Assembly (NCBI GenBank): GCA_002428605.1 | Contig: DIXH01000031.1 | Location: 21,264-43,187, forward strand | DNA from: Clostridiaceae bacterium UBA6085 | GTDB taxonomy: Bacteria > Bacillota > Clostridia > Clostridiales > Clostridiaceae | Length of the DNA stretch: 21,924 nucleotides | Direction of reading: 5' to 3' | Part shown: in pieces, positions 8,019-15,393 of the stretch | How the letters are laid out: each line of letters opens with the position of its first letter | How positions within the stretch are numbered: position 1 is the stretch's first letter | Position numbers and translations under genes: made by a program | Notes under the pieces: generated by a model | Seen by the model: only the letters and a program-made list of their open reading frames with translations | Databases searched by the model: none | Told to the model about the DNA's origin: nothing

Positions 8019-8020
8019 GA

Positions 8021-8026
8021 TATAAT
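8021..8026 (+). promoter_or_regulatory. Possible -10 element for the small membrane protein gene
   Basis: Perfect TATAAT just after the Rnf terminator T-tract and about 16-34 bases before the possible starts of the next gene. No good -35 is visible at 16-18 bp because that position falls inside the terminator stem. Confidence 0.35.
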
Positions 8027-8041
8027 TGAGTCATAGATGTA

Positions 8042-8290
8042 ATGAATGGATGTGATGATATGGTTCCCTGGCTTTATCTTATAGCGGGGGTGACAGCTGC
8101 CGCCCTGATCTTTGCGCTGCGTAACTGGAAGGGGAGCAATGCTTCTGGAAACGACCCTGTAGGTGCTGCTGCGGCATTTCTCATAATAATGGGAGTCATA
8201 TTCGGTGAAAATGAGAACCTTGCCTATGGTTTCATCGGATTTGGAGCAGCCTTATTCGTATTGCTCCAATTAATAAAGCAAAAGAAGTAG
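8042..8290 (+). CDS. Small three-helix membrane protein, unknown function
   Basis: An open frame of 82 codons. The start may be ATG 8042, or more likely ATG 8060 (76 residues, beginning MVPWLYLIAG), which has the G-rich GGATGTGATG in front. There are three hydrophobic segments (about residues 8-25, 40-56 and 61-77 of the long form), short polar loops (RNWKGSNASGNDP; GENEN), and a basic tail QKK. No family is recognised. It sits between the Rnf terminator and a bidirectional terminator, so it is its own short transcription unit with a possible TATAAT at 8021-8026. Coding is supported by the composition and by the flanking signals, not by homology. Confidence 0.6.
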   Translation: MNGCDDMVPWLYLIAGVTAAALIFALRNWKGSNASGNDPVGAAAAFLIIMGVIFGENENLAYGFIGFGAALFVLLQLIKQKK

Positions 8291-8332
8291 GGGAGAAGTC
8301 CAGAATCCATATGCAGATAAATCCATAAAATT

Positions 8333-8362
8333 AAAAGGCTGGTTTGACCAGCCTTTTGTTTT
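8333..8362. terminator. Bidirectional terminator between convergent genes
   Basis: An 11-bp stem AAAAGGCTGGT (8333-8343) with ACCAGCCTTTT (8347-8357), loop TTG, flanked by TTTTGTTTT on the + side and, read on the - strand, by TTTTAATTTTA. It ends the small + strand gene and the - strand SDR operon, whose stop codon begins at 8363. Confidence 0.9.
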
Positions 8363-9101
8363 AAAGTACAACTCCACCGTCTACCGAGAGAACAGTTCCT
8401 GTAATGAATGATGCCTCTTCTGATGCGAGGAACGCATATGCATTTGCTATGTCTTCAGGAGTTCCGAGCCTTCTTAGAGGTGCCTTTCCCTCCATCATCT
8501 CGATCACCTTCTCAGGCATCTTCTTCACCATGGGGGTTGCTATGAATCCCGGTGCGATGGCATTGACCCTGATATTCTTCTTTCCAAGCTCCTTGGCCCA
8601 GGTCTTTGTCATACCTATGACGCCCCACTTGGTAGCTGCATAGTTAGTCTGACCGAAGTTGCCGTAAAGGCCAACGACTGAGGATGCATTAAGTACAACT
8701 CCGCCGCCATTGTCTGACATTACCGGTACGACGATCTGTGTGCAGTTGAATACTCCCTTGAGATTGACATCAATTACCTTGTCGAAATCCTCTTCAGGCA
8801 TCTTTATGAGCTGGTTGTCCGCTGTAATCCCGGCATTGTTGACAAGCACGTCAATCTTTCCCCACCTGGATACCACATCGTCGACCATAGTCTTGATCTG
8901 GTCCCTGTTGACTACATTGACTTCGTACGCCAGAAACTCTGCATTCATTTCCTTCAGCTCTGAGGAGATCTCATCCATCGACCCCAGCCTTACATCGCAG
9001 ATGACTACCTTTGAACCTTCAGCAGCAAACTTCAATGCAGTGGCTTTACCTATACCCTGAGCCGCTCCAGTGACAATGGATACTTTTCCCTCTAATCTCA
9101 T
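8361..9101 (-). CDS. NAD-type short-chain dehydrogenase, probable 3-hydroxybutyrate or acetoacetyl-CoA oxidoreductase
   Basis: Classical SDR of 246 residues in the FabG/PhaB/BDH group. Cofactor motif TGAAQGIG (11-18), NNAG (88-91), Asn113 and catalytic Ser141-Tyr154-Lys158 (YAATK) are all present. The second strand ends in Asp36 (VVICD), which usually selects NAD(H) over NADP(H) and argues against a biosynthetic FabG. It is the last gene of the operon with a GntP-type permease and a CoA-transferase, so oxidation of (R)-3-hydroxybutyrate to acetoacetate, or of the CoA ester, is the likely role. GGGAGGT (9106-9112 on the - strand) sits before the ATG. Exact substrate is inferred from neighbours; FabG activity cannot be excluded. 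Confidence 0.85.
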   Translation of the reverse strand: MRLEGKVSIVTGAAQGIGKATALKFAAEGSKVVICDVRLGSMDEISSELKEMNAEFLAYEVNVVNRDQIKTMVDDVVSRWGKIDVLVNNAGITADNQLIKMPEEDFDKVIDVNLKGVFNCTQIVVPVMSDNGGGVVLNASSVVGLYGNFGQTNYAATKWGVIGMTKTWAKELGKKNIRVNAIAPGFIATPMVKKMPEKVIEMMEGKAPLRRLGTPEDIANAYAFLASEEASFITGTVLSVDGGVVL

Positions 9102-9132
9102 GTTAACCTCCCAAACTGGTATATTTTCCTTT

Positions 9133-9174
9133 AAATGAGAGGAATATGCATTTCTGCATATTCCTCATTTTTTT
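9133..9174 (+). terminator. Terminator-like hairpin between permease and SDR genes
   Basis: GGAATATGCA (9141-9150) pairs with TGCATATTCC (9155-9164) over a TTTC loop. The stem extends through AAATGA/TCATTT after a two-base bulge. The T7 run (9168-9174) follows on the + strand, antisense to the operon. On the - strand the stem is followed only by a short TTT. It may stop antisense transcripts, or protect or attenuate the operon mRNA between the permease and SDR genes. Confidence 0.55.
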
Positions 9175-9188
9175 ACAGGTTTTATGTC

Positions 9189-10475
9189 TTATAGTATTCC
9201 GAATCCTGCATAAAGGATTATACAGATCACTGTTGCGATAATTGGATTTACAAGGCTTGTCATCATGATGTCAAGGTATGAATCCTTGTGAGTGAGCCCA
9301 GTAACAGCCAGCAGAGTCAGTACGGCTCCATTATGTGGAAGTGTATCAAGTCCGCCTGATGAAAGCGATGCAATTCTATGAAGAGCTTCAGGTGAAACTC
9401 CTGTTGATGTTGCAAGCTCCATGTACTTTGCTCCAAGTGCTTCAAGTGCTATTCCCATACCGCCTGATGCTGAACCTGTAGCTCCTGCAAGTGCATTGAC
9501 TGCTACAGCTTCTGATATGAGTATGTTTCCCTGGATTCCAAGGAGAAGATTTGTAAGGTCCTTGAATCCTGGTACCGCTCTTACTACTGATCCGAATCCA
9601 ACGGCTGCTGATGTGTTGATTATTGCAAGAACTGATCCAGCTGCTCCATCATTGATGGTCTTCTGAAGGTTCTTGAGTCTTGTGAATCCAACTGCTATAC
9701 CTGCTATGATACCTGCTGCAAGTGCAACTACTATGTTCTGCTTGAGAACATTGAGTACGACTACAACGATTATCAGAGGAAGTATTGCGAGTGCTGGGTT
9801 CATCATGTGCTCGTGGTCTGTTGAGTCAACCTTCTTGTCAGGCTCTATAAAGCCCTCACCCTTAGCGGTATACTGCTTCTCCCTGTAGGACAGCCATGCC
9901 ATACCAAGTACGAGCATGGATATGGTTGCAACTATACCGAGTATAGGAGCAGCTGTTGCAGTAGTTCCGAAGTACTTCATAGGGATGAGGTTCTGTATCT
10001 GAGGTGATCCTGGTACTGCTGTCATTGTGAATCCGAAGGCTCCAAGCGCTATCGCTCCAGGTATGAGCTTCCTTGTTATGTTAGCTTCCCTGAACAGAGC
10101 AAGTGCAAGTGGATAAACTGCGAATACGACAACGAATAGGGAAATACCTCCGTAGGTAAGTACTGCGCATCCAAGAACTATAGCAAGCATAGCTCTTTTT
10201 GCACCAAGAACCTTGGCGATCCAGGAAGCTATGGACCTTGCTCCGCCTGACTCGTCCATGATCTTTCCGAATATGGCGCCAAGCATGAATGTCGGGAACC
10301 ATGATTTTGTGAATCCTACGAATCCGGTCATGTATGTGTCGGTGTACATAGGCAGAAGGTCAAGACCTCCTGTGAGTCCAACGACAAGTGCGCAGATAGG
10401 AGCTATCCAGATGATGGACATGCCTCTGTACGCGAGGATCATAAGTAGTGCAAGACCTAAGAAAATACCAAACAT
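9189..10475 (-). CDS. GntP-family permease, probable 3-hydroxybutyrate (organic acid) transporter
   Basis: Hydrophobic 428-residue protein with roughly 11-12 helices. Family blocks of GntP-type carriers include AVLTYGGISLFVVVFAVYPLA (104-124) and the conserved Gly/Pro stretch ALGAFGFTMTAVPGSPQIQN (143-162). Some members transport gluconate, others beta-hydroxybutyrate or similar acids. The neighbours (SDR, CoA-transferase, thiolase) favour a hydroxy or keto short-chain acid such as 3-hydroxybutyrate. AAGGAGGAG (- strand, 10480-10488) precedes the ATG. It is the middle gene of the operon; 65 bases separate it from the CoA-transferase gene. Substrate is inference from context. Confidence 0.85.
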   Translation of the reverse strand: MFGIFLGLALLMILAYRGMSIIWIAPICALVVGLTGGLDLLPMYTDTYMTGFVGFTKSWFPTFMLGAIFGKIMDESGGARSIASWIAKVLGAKRAMLAIVLGCAVLTYGGISLFVVVFAVYPLALALFREANITRKLIPGAIALGAFGFTMTAVPGSPQIQNLIPMKYFGTTATAAPILGIVATISMLVLGMAWLSYREKQYTAKGEGFIEPDKKVDSTDHEHMMNPALAILPLIIVVVVLNVLKQNIVVALAAGIIAGIAVGFTRLKNLQKTINDGAAGSVLAIINTSAAVGFGSVVRAVPGFKDLTNLLLGIQGNILISEAVAVNALAGATGSASGGMGIALEALGAKYMELATSTGVSPEALHRIASLSSGGLDTLPHNGAVLTLLAVTGLTHKDSYLDIMMTSLVNPIIATVICIILYAGFGIL

Positions 10476-10500
10476 TTTACTCCTCCTTATAATGAAGATC

Positions 10501-10522
10501 TATATAATAAAATTATTATATA
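10501..10522. repeat. AT-rich inverted repeat between CoA-transferase and permease genes
   Basis: TATATAATAA (10501-10510) and TTATTATATA (10513-10522) are perfect inverted arms with a two-base centre. It could be a weak hairpin, an mRNA processing site or chance in an AT-rich gap. It has no U-tract on the - strand, so it is not called a terminator. Confidence 0.4.
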
Positions 10523-10540
10523 CAATAAGTAAGTGGGGGA

Positions 10541-12088
10541 TTACAGTACAAGTTTCATTGGTTCCGGTCTGAAGATCCTCTCGTCCATGATCTTCAAATC
10601 GGGGGATATGCCGGGTTCGAAATCCATCTGGTCAAGTATGTCCTTCTGAAGCTCGACTCCAGGAGCCACCTCAGTAAGCACAAGCCCTTCCTGTGTAAGC
10701 TCGAATACGGCTCTCTCAGTTACATAAAGCACTTCCTGCCTTACTTCCTTTGCATATTCGCCGGAGAAGGTGATCTGCTCTACGTCCTTCAGGAATTTCT
10801 TCACTTTGCCTTCCTTGTTGATTATGAGCCTGCCGTCACCGACTGCTAGTTCCAGTCCTCCCGCGGTGAATGTTCCGCAGAATATGACCTTCTTTGCATT
10901 CTGTGTGATGTTGATGAATCCGCCGGCTCCTGCTATTTTCGGTCCGAACTTGCTGACGTTGATGTTTCCGATCCTGTCGCACTGCGCAAGGCCGAGATAA
11001 GCCACGTCGAGTCCGCCGCCGTCATAGAAATCGAACTGGTAGGGCTGGTCGATGATAGCCTCTGCATTTGTAGCTGCGCCGAAGCTCAGGCCTCCTGCAG
11101 GTATCCCACCGATCGGACCAGGTTCAACAGTAAGCATCAGGCCCTGAATGTTCTCCTCGTTAGCTACGATTGATACTCCTTCAGGCATTCCGATACCGAG
11201 GTTGATGATTGCGTGCGGAACAAGTTCCATTGCACATCTTCTTGCGATGACCTTTCTTTCGTCAAGCTCAAGAGGCTTGACTGAGTTGACAGGCACCTTG
11301 ACTCCTCCGGTATAGGCTACGTTGAAGGCCTCGGAGAATGTCTGCATATGGTTCTTCATGTCAGCGACTTCAACGATCGCATCCACATAGATGCCAGGTA
11401 TCTTGACCATCCTTGCGTCTAGTGTTCCTGCCTTGACGACCTTCTCTACCTGAACTATTACTGTTCCGCCTGAGTTGTAGGCTGCCTGTGCAAGTGAAAG
11501 GGCTTCAAGAGTTCCTGCTTCCTTCTCCATAGTCACGTTGCCTTTTTCATCGGCATATGTGCCTCTAATGAGTGCCACATTGATAGGGAAGTACTTGTAG
11601 AAAAGGTATTCCTCTCCGCCAACAGTGATCAGTTCAACAATATCCTCAGTTGTCTTTGTGTTGAGCTTTCCACCTTCGACCCTTGGATCCACGAAGGTCT
11701 TCATACCAACCTTAGTGATCATTCCAGCCCTTTTTGCGGCAATCTCCCTGAACAGCTGTGATATGGTTCCCTGTGGCAGGTTGTAGGCTTCGATCTTATT
11801 ATCCATCGCAAGCTTCTGTACCTTGGGAACAAGATTCCAGTGACCGCCGATGACCCTCTTAAGCAGGCCTTCGTGTCCAAGATGATTCAGTCCTCTTTCT
11901 TTTCCATCGCCTTGTCCGGCTGCATAGACCAGTGTGAGGTCCCTTGGTTCACTTGTTTCGACGAACCTTGCTTCAAGAGCTGCTTCGACTTCCTCGGGAA
12001 CAGCGTTTCCGACAAATCCACTCGTGGCTACAGTATCTCCTGACTTGATCAGTTTTACAGCTTCCGCTGCGGTCAAAAACTTAACCAA
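10541..12088 (-). CDS. Single-chain acyl-CoA:acid CoA-transferase (YdiF/propionate CoA-transferase type)
   Basis: Family I CoA-transferase of 515 residues in which the alpha and beta halves are fused. The alpha half begins MVKFLTAAEAVKLIKSGDTVATSGFVG. The beta half contains LGIGMPEGV (297-305) and the active-site block LTVEPGPIGGIPAGG with Glu322 as the expected nucleophile that forms the glutamyl-CoA thioester. Members act on acetate, propionate, lactate, butyrate or acetoacetate. With the SDR, permease and thiolase around it, activation of acetoacetate or 3-hydroxybutyrate is most likely. The start is TTG at 12088, preceded by AAAGGAGG (- strand, 12096-12103). First gene of the operon, directly behind a sigma-54 promoter. 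The substrate range cannot be set from sequence. Confidence 0.9.
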   Translation of the reverse strand: MVKFLTAAEAVKLIKSGDTVATSGFVGNAVPEEVEAALEARFVETSEPRDLTLVYAAGQGDGKERGLNHLGHEGLLKRVIGGHWNLVPKVQKLAMDNKIEAYNLPQGTISQLFREIAAKRAGMITKVGMKTFVDPRVEGGKLNTKTTEDIVELITVGGEEYLFYKYFPINVALIRGTYADEKGNVTMEKEAGTLEALSLAQAAYNSGGTVIVQVEKVVKAGTLDARMVKIPGIYVDAIVEVADMKNHMQTFSEAFNVAYTGGVKVPVNSVKPLELDERKVIARRCAMELVPHAIINLGIGMPEGVSIVANEENIQGLMLTVEPGPIGGIPAGGLSFGAATNAEAIIDQPYQFDFYDGGGLDVAYLGLAQCDRIGNINVSKFGPKIAGAGGFINITQNAKKVIFCGTFTAGGLELAVGDGRLIINKEGKVKKFLKDVEQITFSGEYAKEVRQEVLYVTERAVFELTQEGLVLTEVAPGVELQKDILDQMDFEPGISPDLKIMDERIFRPEPMKLVL

Positions 12089-12124
12089 TTATTTTCCTCC
12101 TTTCGATATATTACAAAATACTAT

Positions 12125-12142
12125 ATGCAAGATTCGTGCCAA
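12125..12142 (-). promoter_or_regulatory. Sigma-54 (-24/-12) promoter for the CoA-transferase operon
   Basis: On the - strand the sequence TTGGCACGAATCTTGCAT matches the consensus TGGCACG-N4-TTGCA exactly, with GG and GC correctly spaced. Predicted transcription start is near 12115, leaving a leader of about 27 bases that holds the AAAGGAGG ribosome binding site. Confidence 0.93.
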
Positions 12143-12256
12143 GAGGAAAAACAGGGCTTTTTTATGCTAATTTGTGCTTTTTTCGGGCAAAATCTCAAGT
12201 TCAAGTAAACATTTGCATTAAATCTGGGTTCGAAAACTGAAAAAGCCTTCATGTTA

Positions 12257-12273
12257 TGTCCAAATTTTGGACA
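12257..12273. promoter_or_regulatory. Candidate activator site 1 (17-bp dyad)
   Basis: TGTCCAAATTTTGGACA is a perfect 8+1+8 inverted repeat centred about 130 bases upstream of the sigma-54 promoter. It is likely the best binding site for the activator encoded next door. Confidence 0.65.
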
Positions 12274-12358
12274 GTATTTTTTGTTAAAGATTAAACGTTT
12301 TCATGGAGTTGATGAATGTCAACGTTTTGTAGCTTCGCTTTATAAAAAAGTAAACAAG

Positions 12359-12375
12359 TGTACAGAATATTTACA
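12359..12375. promoter_or_regulatory. Candidate activator site 2 (17-bp dyad)
   Basis: TGTACAGAATATTTACA shares the TGT-N11-ACA frame of site 1 and extends to GTGTA/TACAC arms at 12358-12376. Its centre is 18 bp from site 3, so both would face a similar side of the helix. Confidence 0.5.
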
Positions 12376-12376
12376 C

Positions 12377-12393
12377 TGTCCAAATAATGTACA
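12377..12393. promoter_or_regulatory. Candidate activator site 3 (17-bp dyad)
   Basis: TGTCCAAATAATGTACA has one half identical to site 1 (TGTCCAAAT) and a weaker second half. It ends at the base next to the stop codon of the activator gene. Confidence 0.5.
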
Positions 12394-13863
12394 CTACAAC
12401 CCGTATGTCTTCATCTTCTCATAAAGGCTTGTCCTGCTGATATCAAGCTTGAGGGCTGCCCTCAGTTTGTTGCCGTTGAACTCTTCAAGCGCATCCTTGA
12501 TCGCCTTTTTTTCTATTTCCTGGGTTATATCCTTCAGCGAACCCTCCATCCTGATAGGGACCACCTTGCCACTGAAATTGCTATCGTGTTTTACATGATT
12601 TTGGGTAATATATCTTGGAAGCTGCTCAATTCCTATGGATGCCTGCTTGTCGACAAGGTTCAGCGCTCTTTCAATAAGGTTCCCAAGCTCCCTGATGTTG
12701 CCTGGCCAGTCATAGGCTACAAGGGCTGCCATGGCATCTTCAGATATTTCTGTCACATGGCGTTCCATTTCTGATGAGATCGTCCTCATCAGATGCCTTG
12801 CGAGTATGGGAATATCTTCCTTCCTTTCCCTTAGAGAGGGTATCTGTATGTTGATTACATTCAGCCTGTAGTATAGGTCTTCCCTGAATATCTTCTGCTT
12901 TATCATCTCTTCAAGGTTCCTGTTGGTTGCCGCAATTATCCTTACATCAACCTTCTGGCTCTTGGTTGCGCCAATCCTTTCAATTTCCCTTTCCTGTATG
13001 ACCCTCAGAAGCTTCACCTGCATTGGCAGGGGAAGGTCTCCGATCTCATCGAGGAATATGGTACTTTTGTCAGCCAGCTCGAATTTACCGGGCTTTCCAC
13101 CTTTCTTGGCTCCTGTGAACGCTCCGGACTCATATCCGAATAGCTCTGATTCCAGCAATTCAGTCGGAATGGAGCCGCAGTTCACCTTTATAAGGGGATA
13201 CTGGCTTCTGGGGCTTTCATTGTGTATCGCATGAGCAAAAAGCTCTTTACCGGTTCCGCTTTCTCCCAGTATAAGCACATTGGACTTTGAAGGGCTGACC
13301 TTCATGGCCAGGTCCTTTGCTCTTTTCATCGGAAGGCTTTCGCCAACGATGTTTTCAAAAGTATAGTTGCCTCCAAGGGCTTTTCTGAGCTCCGTCTTAT
13401 AGAACTCCAGCTGCTTCTCCATTGACTGTACATGCTTGACGTAGGAATCAAGCTCTGAAAGGTCCCTGAATATTACCGATCCTACTGCGCCAACAAGCTT
13501 GTCATTATGGTAAAGGGGAATCCTGTCAGCAACCATAAGGTTGCCTTTGATTTCCTGGATATCTCCGATTTCCTTCTGCTCGGTCTGAGCCACTATATGC
13601 ATCCTTGTGTTTTCTATGATCTCCGTAACATGCCTTCCGACTGCGTATTCCTGAGTCACTCCCACAAATTCACAGTAACTTTTTGTCATCATTATTATGT
13701 AGCCTTCAGGATCGACTACTACCATCCAGTTGTACAGCTTGTCGAATATCTGCCTGTATAAATTGAACATGAACTTTAGTTCCGGAGTAAATTCTGCAAT
13801 CTCATTATGTTCTTCCCTGAAGAAGTTCAGCTTCAGATATTCATCTTTCCTTACTATTGACAC
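12394..13863 (-). CDS. PAS-domain sigma-54-dependent transcriptional activator
   Basis: Enhancer-binding protein of 489 residues. A PAS-like sensor region lies at about 35-140 (WMVVVDPEGYIIMMTKSYCEF), followed by a short coiled linker. The AAA+ domain has Walker A GESGTGKE (200-207), the GAFTGA loop that contacts sigma-54 (247-252), Walker B FLDE (270-273) and the FREDLYYRL arginine-finger block (326-334). A Fis-type helix-turn-helix is at the very C-terminus (GNKLRAALKLDISRTSLYEKM). GTG start at 13863 with GAGGTGGG (- strand, 13867-13874). It lies between the thiolase gene and the CoA-transferase operon, each with a sigma-54 promoter, so control of both is likely. It has no receiver domain, so the PAS domain probably senses a small molecule directly. 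Confidence 0.93.
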   Translation of the reverse strand: MSIVRKDEYLKLNFFREEHNEIAEFTPELKFMFNLYRQIFDKLYNWMVVVDPEGYIIMMTKSYCEFVGVTQEYAVGRHVTEIIENTRMHIVAQTEQKEIGDIQEIKGNLMVADRIPLYHNDKLVGAVGSVIFRDLSELDSYVKHVQSMEKQLEFYKTELRKALGGNYTFENIVGESLPMKRAKDLAMKVSPSKSNVLILGESGTGKELFAHAIHNESPRSQYPLIKVNCGSIPTELLESELFGYESGAFTGAKKGGKPGKFELADKSTIFLDEIGDLPLPMQVKLLRVIQEREIERIGATKSQKVDVRIIAATNRNLEEMIKQKIFREDLYYRLNVINIQIPSLRERKEDIPILARHLMRTISSEMERHVTEISEDAMAALVAYDWPGNIRELGNLIERALNLVDKQASIGIEQLPRYITQNHVKHDSNFSGKVVPIRMEGSLKDITQEIEKKAIKDALEEFNGNKLRAALKLDISRTSLYEKMKTYGL

Positions 13864-13905
13864 TGTCCCACCTCAATCGTATTGTATTAAGCCATAGGCC
13901 ATCTC

Positions 13906-13922
13906 TTTAATGATACATTAAA
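13906..13922. promoter_or_regulatory. Dyad at the activator gene's predicted transcription start
   Basis: TTTAATG (13906-13912) and CATTAAA (13916-13922) form a perfect inverted repeat with an ATA centre. It overlaps the predicted start of transcription of the activator gene, a position that suits a repressor or autoregulatory site. It does not resemble the TGTCCAAA dyads. Confidence 0.4.
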
Positions 13923-13930
13923 TCTGTTTC

Positions 13931-13939
13931 ATTATATCA
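13931..13939 (-). promoter_or_regulatory. Extended -10 promoter of the activator gene
   Basis: On the - strand TGATATAAT gives an extended -10 with perfect TATAAT (13931-13936). The -35 at 17-18 bp is poor. The leader to the GTG start is about 60 bases. Confidence 0.5.
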
Positions 13940-13993
13940 TTTTTAAGAAAAGTTATGTAATCGATATCTACTTAACAGCATCAATATCAGAAT

Positions 13994-14019
13994 GAAAAAA
14001 AAGAGGGCACATGCCCTCT
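13994..14019 (-). terminator. Terminator of the thiolase gene
   Basis: On the - strand AGAGGGCA and TGCCCTCT (14002-14019) form a perfect palindromic stem followed by T8 (13994-14001). It separates the thiolase transcript from the activator gene. Confidence 0.9.
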
Positions 14020-14051
14020 AAAGTATGCGGTAATCTCAATTCAATTATTGA

Positions 14052-15230
14052 CTATCTTCTGACTATGACTGTGGTTCCCATTCCTCCGCCTATGCAGAGT
14101 GTTGCAAGACCAAGGCTGACATCCCTCTTCTTCATCTCATGGAGAAGGGTGACAAGTATCCTTGCTCCTGAGGCTCCTACTGGGTGACCGAGCGAGATAG
14201 CTCCGCCGTTGACGTTGACCTTGTCCTTGTTCCATTTGAGTTCTTTGCCTACAGCAAGGGACTGTGCTGCAAAGGCTTCATTTGCCTCGATGAGGTCCAT
14301 GTCATCAACAGTGAGTCCGGCCTTTTCAAGTGCCTTTCTCGATGAAGGTACCGGTCCGATACCCATGATCGATGGATCCACACCAGCGCTTGCAAAAGAA
14401 ACTATGGTAGCCAGAGGTTTAACCCCAAGCTCTTCAGCCTTTTCCCTGGACATAAGGACAAGGGCTGCAGCTCCGTCATTTATTCCTGATGCATTTGCGG
14501 CAGTTACCGTGCCATCCTTCTTGAATGCAGGCTTGAGCTTTGACAATCCTTCGACCGTTACTCCCTTCTTGGGGAACTCATCGGTATCTACAACCTTCGG
14601 GTCACCCTTTCTCTGGGGGATAAGGACCGGCACTATCTCATCCTTGAATTTGCCTTCTTCAATGGCCTTCTCAGCCTTATTCTGGCTCCAGGCTGCAAAT
14701 TCATCCTGCTCTTCACGGGTAATGGAGTATTTTTCAGCAAGATTTTCTGCGGTCACCCCCATATGATAATTGTTGAACACATCAGTCAGCGCATCCCTTA
14801 TAAGTGAATCCACCGCCTTATCGTCACCCATCCTCATGCCGAATCTGGCTGATGGAAGGAGGTAAGGGGACATGCTCATGTTTTCGGTTCCCCCGACCAC
14901 AACTATGTCATTTTCACCCGTCATGATGGTCTGAGCTCCCATTGCAACAGTCTTCAGTCCTGAACCGCAGAGCATGTTTATTGTGACTGCAGGAACCTCC
15001 TGAGGTATGCCGGCCTTGATCGCAGCCTGTCTTGCCACACCCTGGCCCAGACCAGCCTGGAGAATGCAACCCAGATAAACATCCTGCACCTGGTCAGGTG
15101 TGATCCCGGCTCTCGACACCGCTTCTTTTACTGCTGTCGCAGCCAGGTCAACCGCCGATACATCCTTGAACTGACCTCCGAAGCTTCCTATTGCAGTTCT
15201 TACACCGCTCGCTATGACTACTTCTCTCAT
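14052..15230 (-). CDS. thl: Acetyl-CoA acetyltransferase (thiolase)
   Basis: Biosynthetic-type thiolase interconverting two acetyl-CoA and acetoacetyl-CoA in the cytosol. The 392-residue protein has the nucleophile Cys88 (NMLCGSG), the His block GGAISLGHPVGASG (His about 349) and the second Cys block CIGGGMG (Cys about 379). An upstream in-frame ATG at 15263 would add 11 residues, but the ATG at 15230 is chosen because AGGAGGT (- strand, 15235-15241) sits just before it and because the sigma-54 promoter predicts a transcript start near 15262. Transcribed divergently from hbd. Likely used here to cleave acetoacetyl-CoA made by the CoA-transferase, and reversibly in butyrate-type metabolism. 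Confidence 0.95.
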   Translation of the reverse strand: MREVVIASGVRTAIGSFGGQFKDVSAVDLAATAVKEAVSRAGITPDQVQDVYLGCILQAGLGQGVARQAAIKAGIPQEVPAVTINMLCGSGLKTVAMGAQTIMTGENDIVVVGGTENMSMSPYLLPSARFGMRMGDDKAVDSLIRDALTDVFNNYHMGVTAENLAEKYSITREEQDEFAAWSQNKAEKAIEEGKFKDEIVPVLIPQRKGDPKVVDTDEFPKKGVTVEGLSKLKPAFKKDGTVTAANASGINDGAAALVLMSREKAEELGVKPLATIVSFASAGVDPSIMGIGPVPSSRKALEKAGLTVDDMDLIEANEAFAAQSLAVGKELKWNKDKVNVNGGAISLGHPVGASGARILVTLLHEMKKRDVSLGLATLCIGGGMGTTVIVRR

Positions 15231-15271
15231 TTCGACCTCCTGAAACTTATTTTTTATTGGCATAATCTACA

Positions 15272-15289
15272 TAGCAATTCTTATGCCAA
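15272..15289 (-). promoter_or_regulatory. Sigma-54 (-24/-12) promoter for the thiolase gene
   Basis: On the - strand TTGGCATAAGAATTGCTA has GG and GC at the required spacing and matches TGGCAY-N5-TTGCW. The predicted start near 15262 leaves a 32-base leader. It links thiolase to the same type of control as the CoA-transferase operon. Confidence 0.85.
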
Positions 15290-15305
15290 CACTGTATACG
15301 ACTAC

Positions 15306-15335
15306 ATAAATATGAATGTTTTTTCATGTATTTAT
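15306..15335. repeat. Inverted repeat in the thl-hbd intergenic region
   Basis: ATAAATA (15306-15312) with TATTTAT (15329-15335), and inside it ATGAA with TTCAT around TGTTTT, form an imperfect dyad about 20-45 bases upstream of the thl sigma-54 promoter. It does not contain TGTCCAAA. It may be a regulator site shared by the divergent genes. Confidence 0.35.
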
Positions 15336-15393
15336 CTCAAAACCTTTACATCCGACTTTTTTTTGAATATAGTCAATTTAGATACTATTTCGA

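Larger units (their letters stand above)
12104..12393 (-). promoter_or_regulatory. Sigma-54 control region of the CoA-transferase operon
   Basis: This gene-free stretch holds a sigma-54 promoter (12125-12142), an AT-rich spacer with T-runs that could bend DNA, and three 17-bp dyads of the form TGT-N11-ACA (12257-12273, 12359-12375, 12377-12393). It also has an inverted repeat GTTGA/TCAAC (12308-12323) and a direct repeat AACGTTTT (12294-12301 and 12321-12328). The dyads lie about 125-260 bases upstream of the promoter, a normal distance for enhancer sites of AAA+ sigma-54 activators. No ORF or RNA gene was seen in it. Confidence 0.75.

Noticed and set aside
12358..12376. Hairpin GTGTA/TACAC after the activator gene as a terminator
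   Set aside because: The arms are only 5 bp with a long loop; the shared TGT-N11-ACA frame with two neighbouring sites fits a protein-binding dyad better.
15231..15263. Upstream ATG extending the thiolase by 11 residues
   Set aside because: It lies at the predicted sigma-54 transcription start and has no ribosome binding site; the ATG at 15230 has AGGAGGT just before it.
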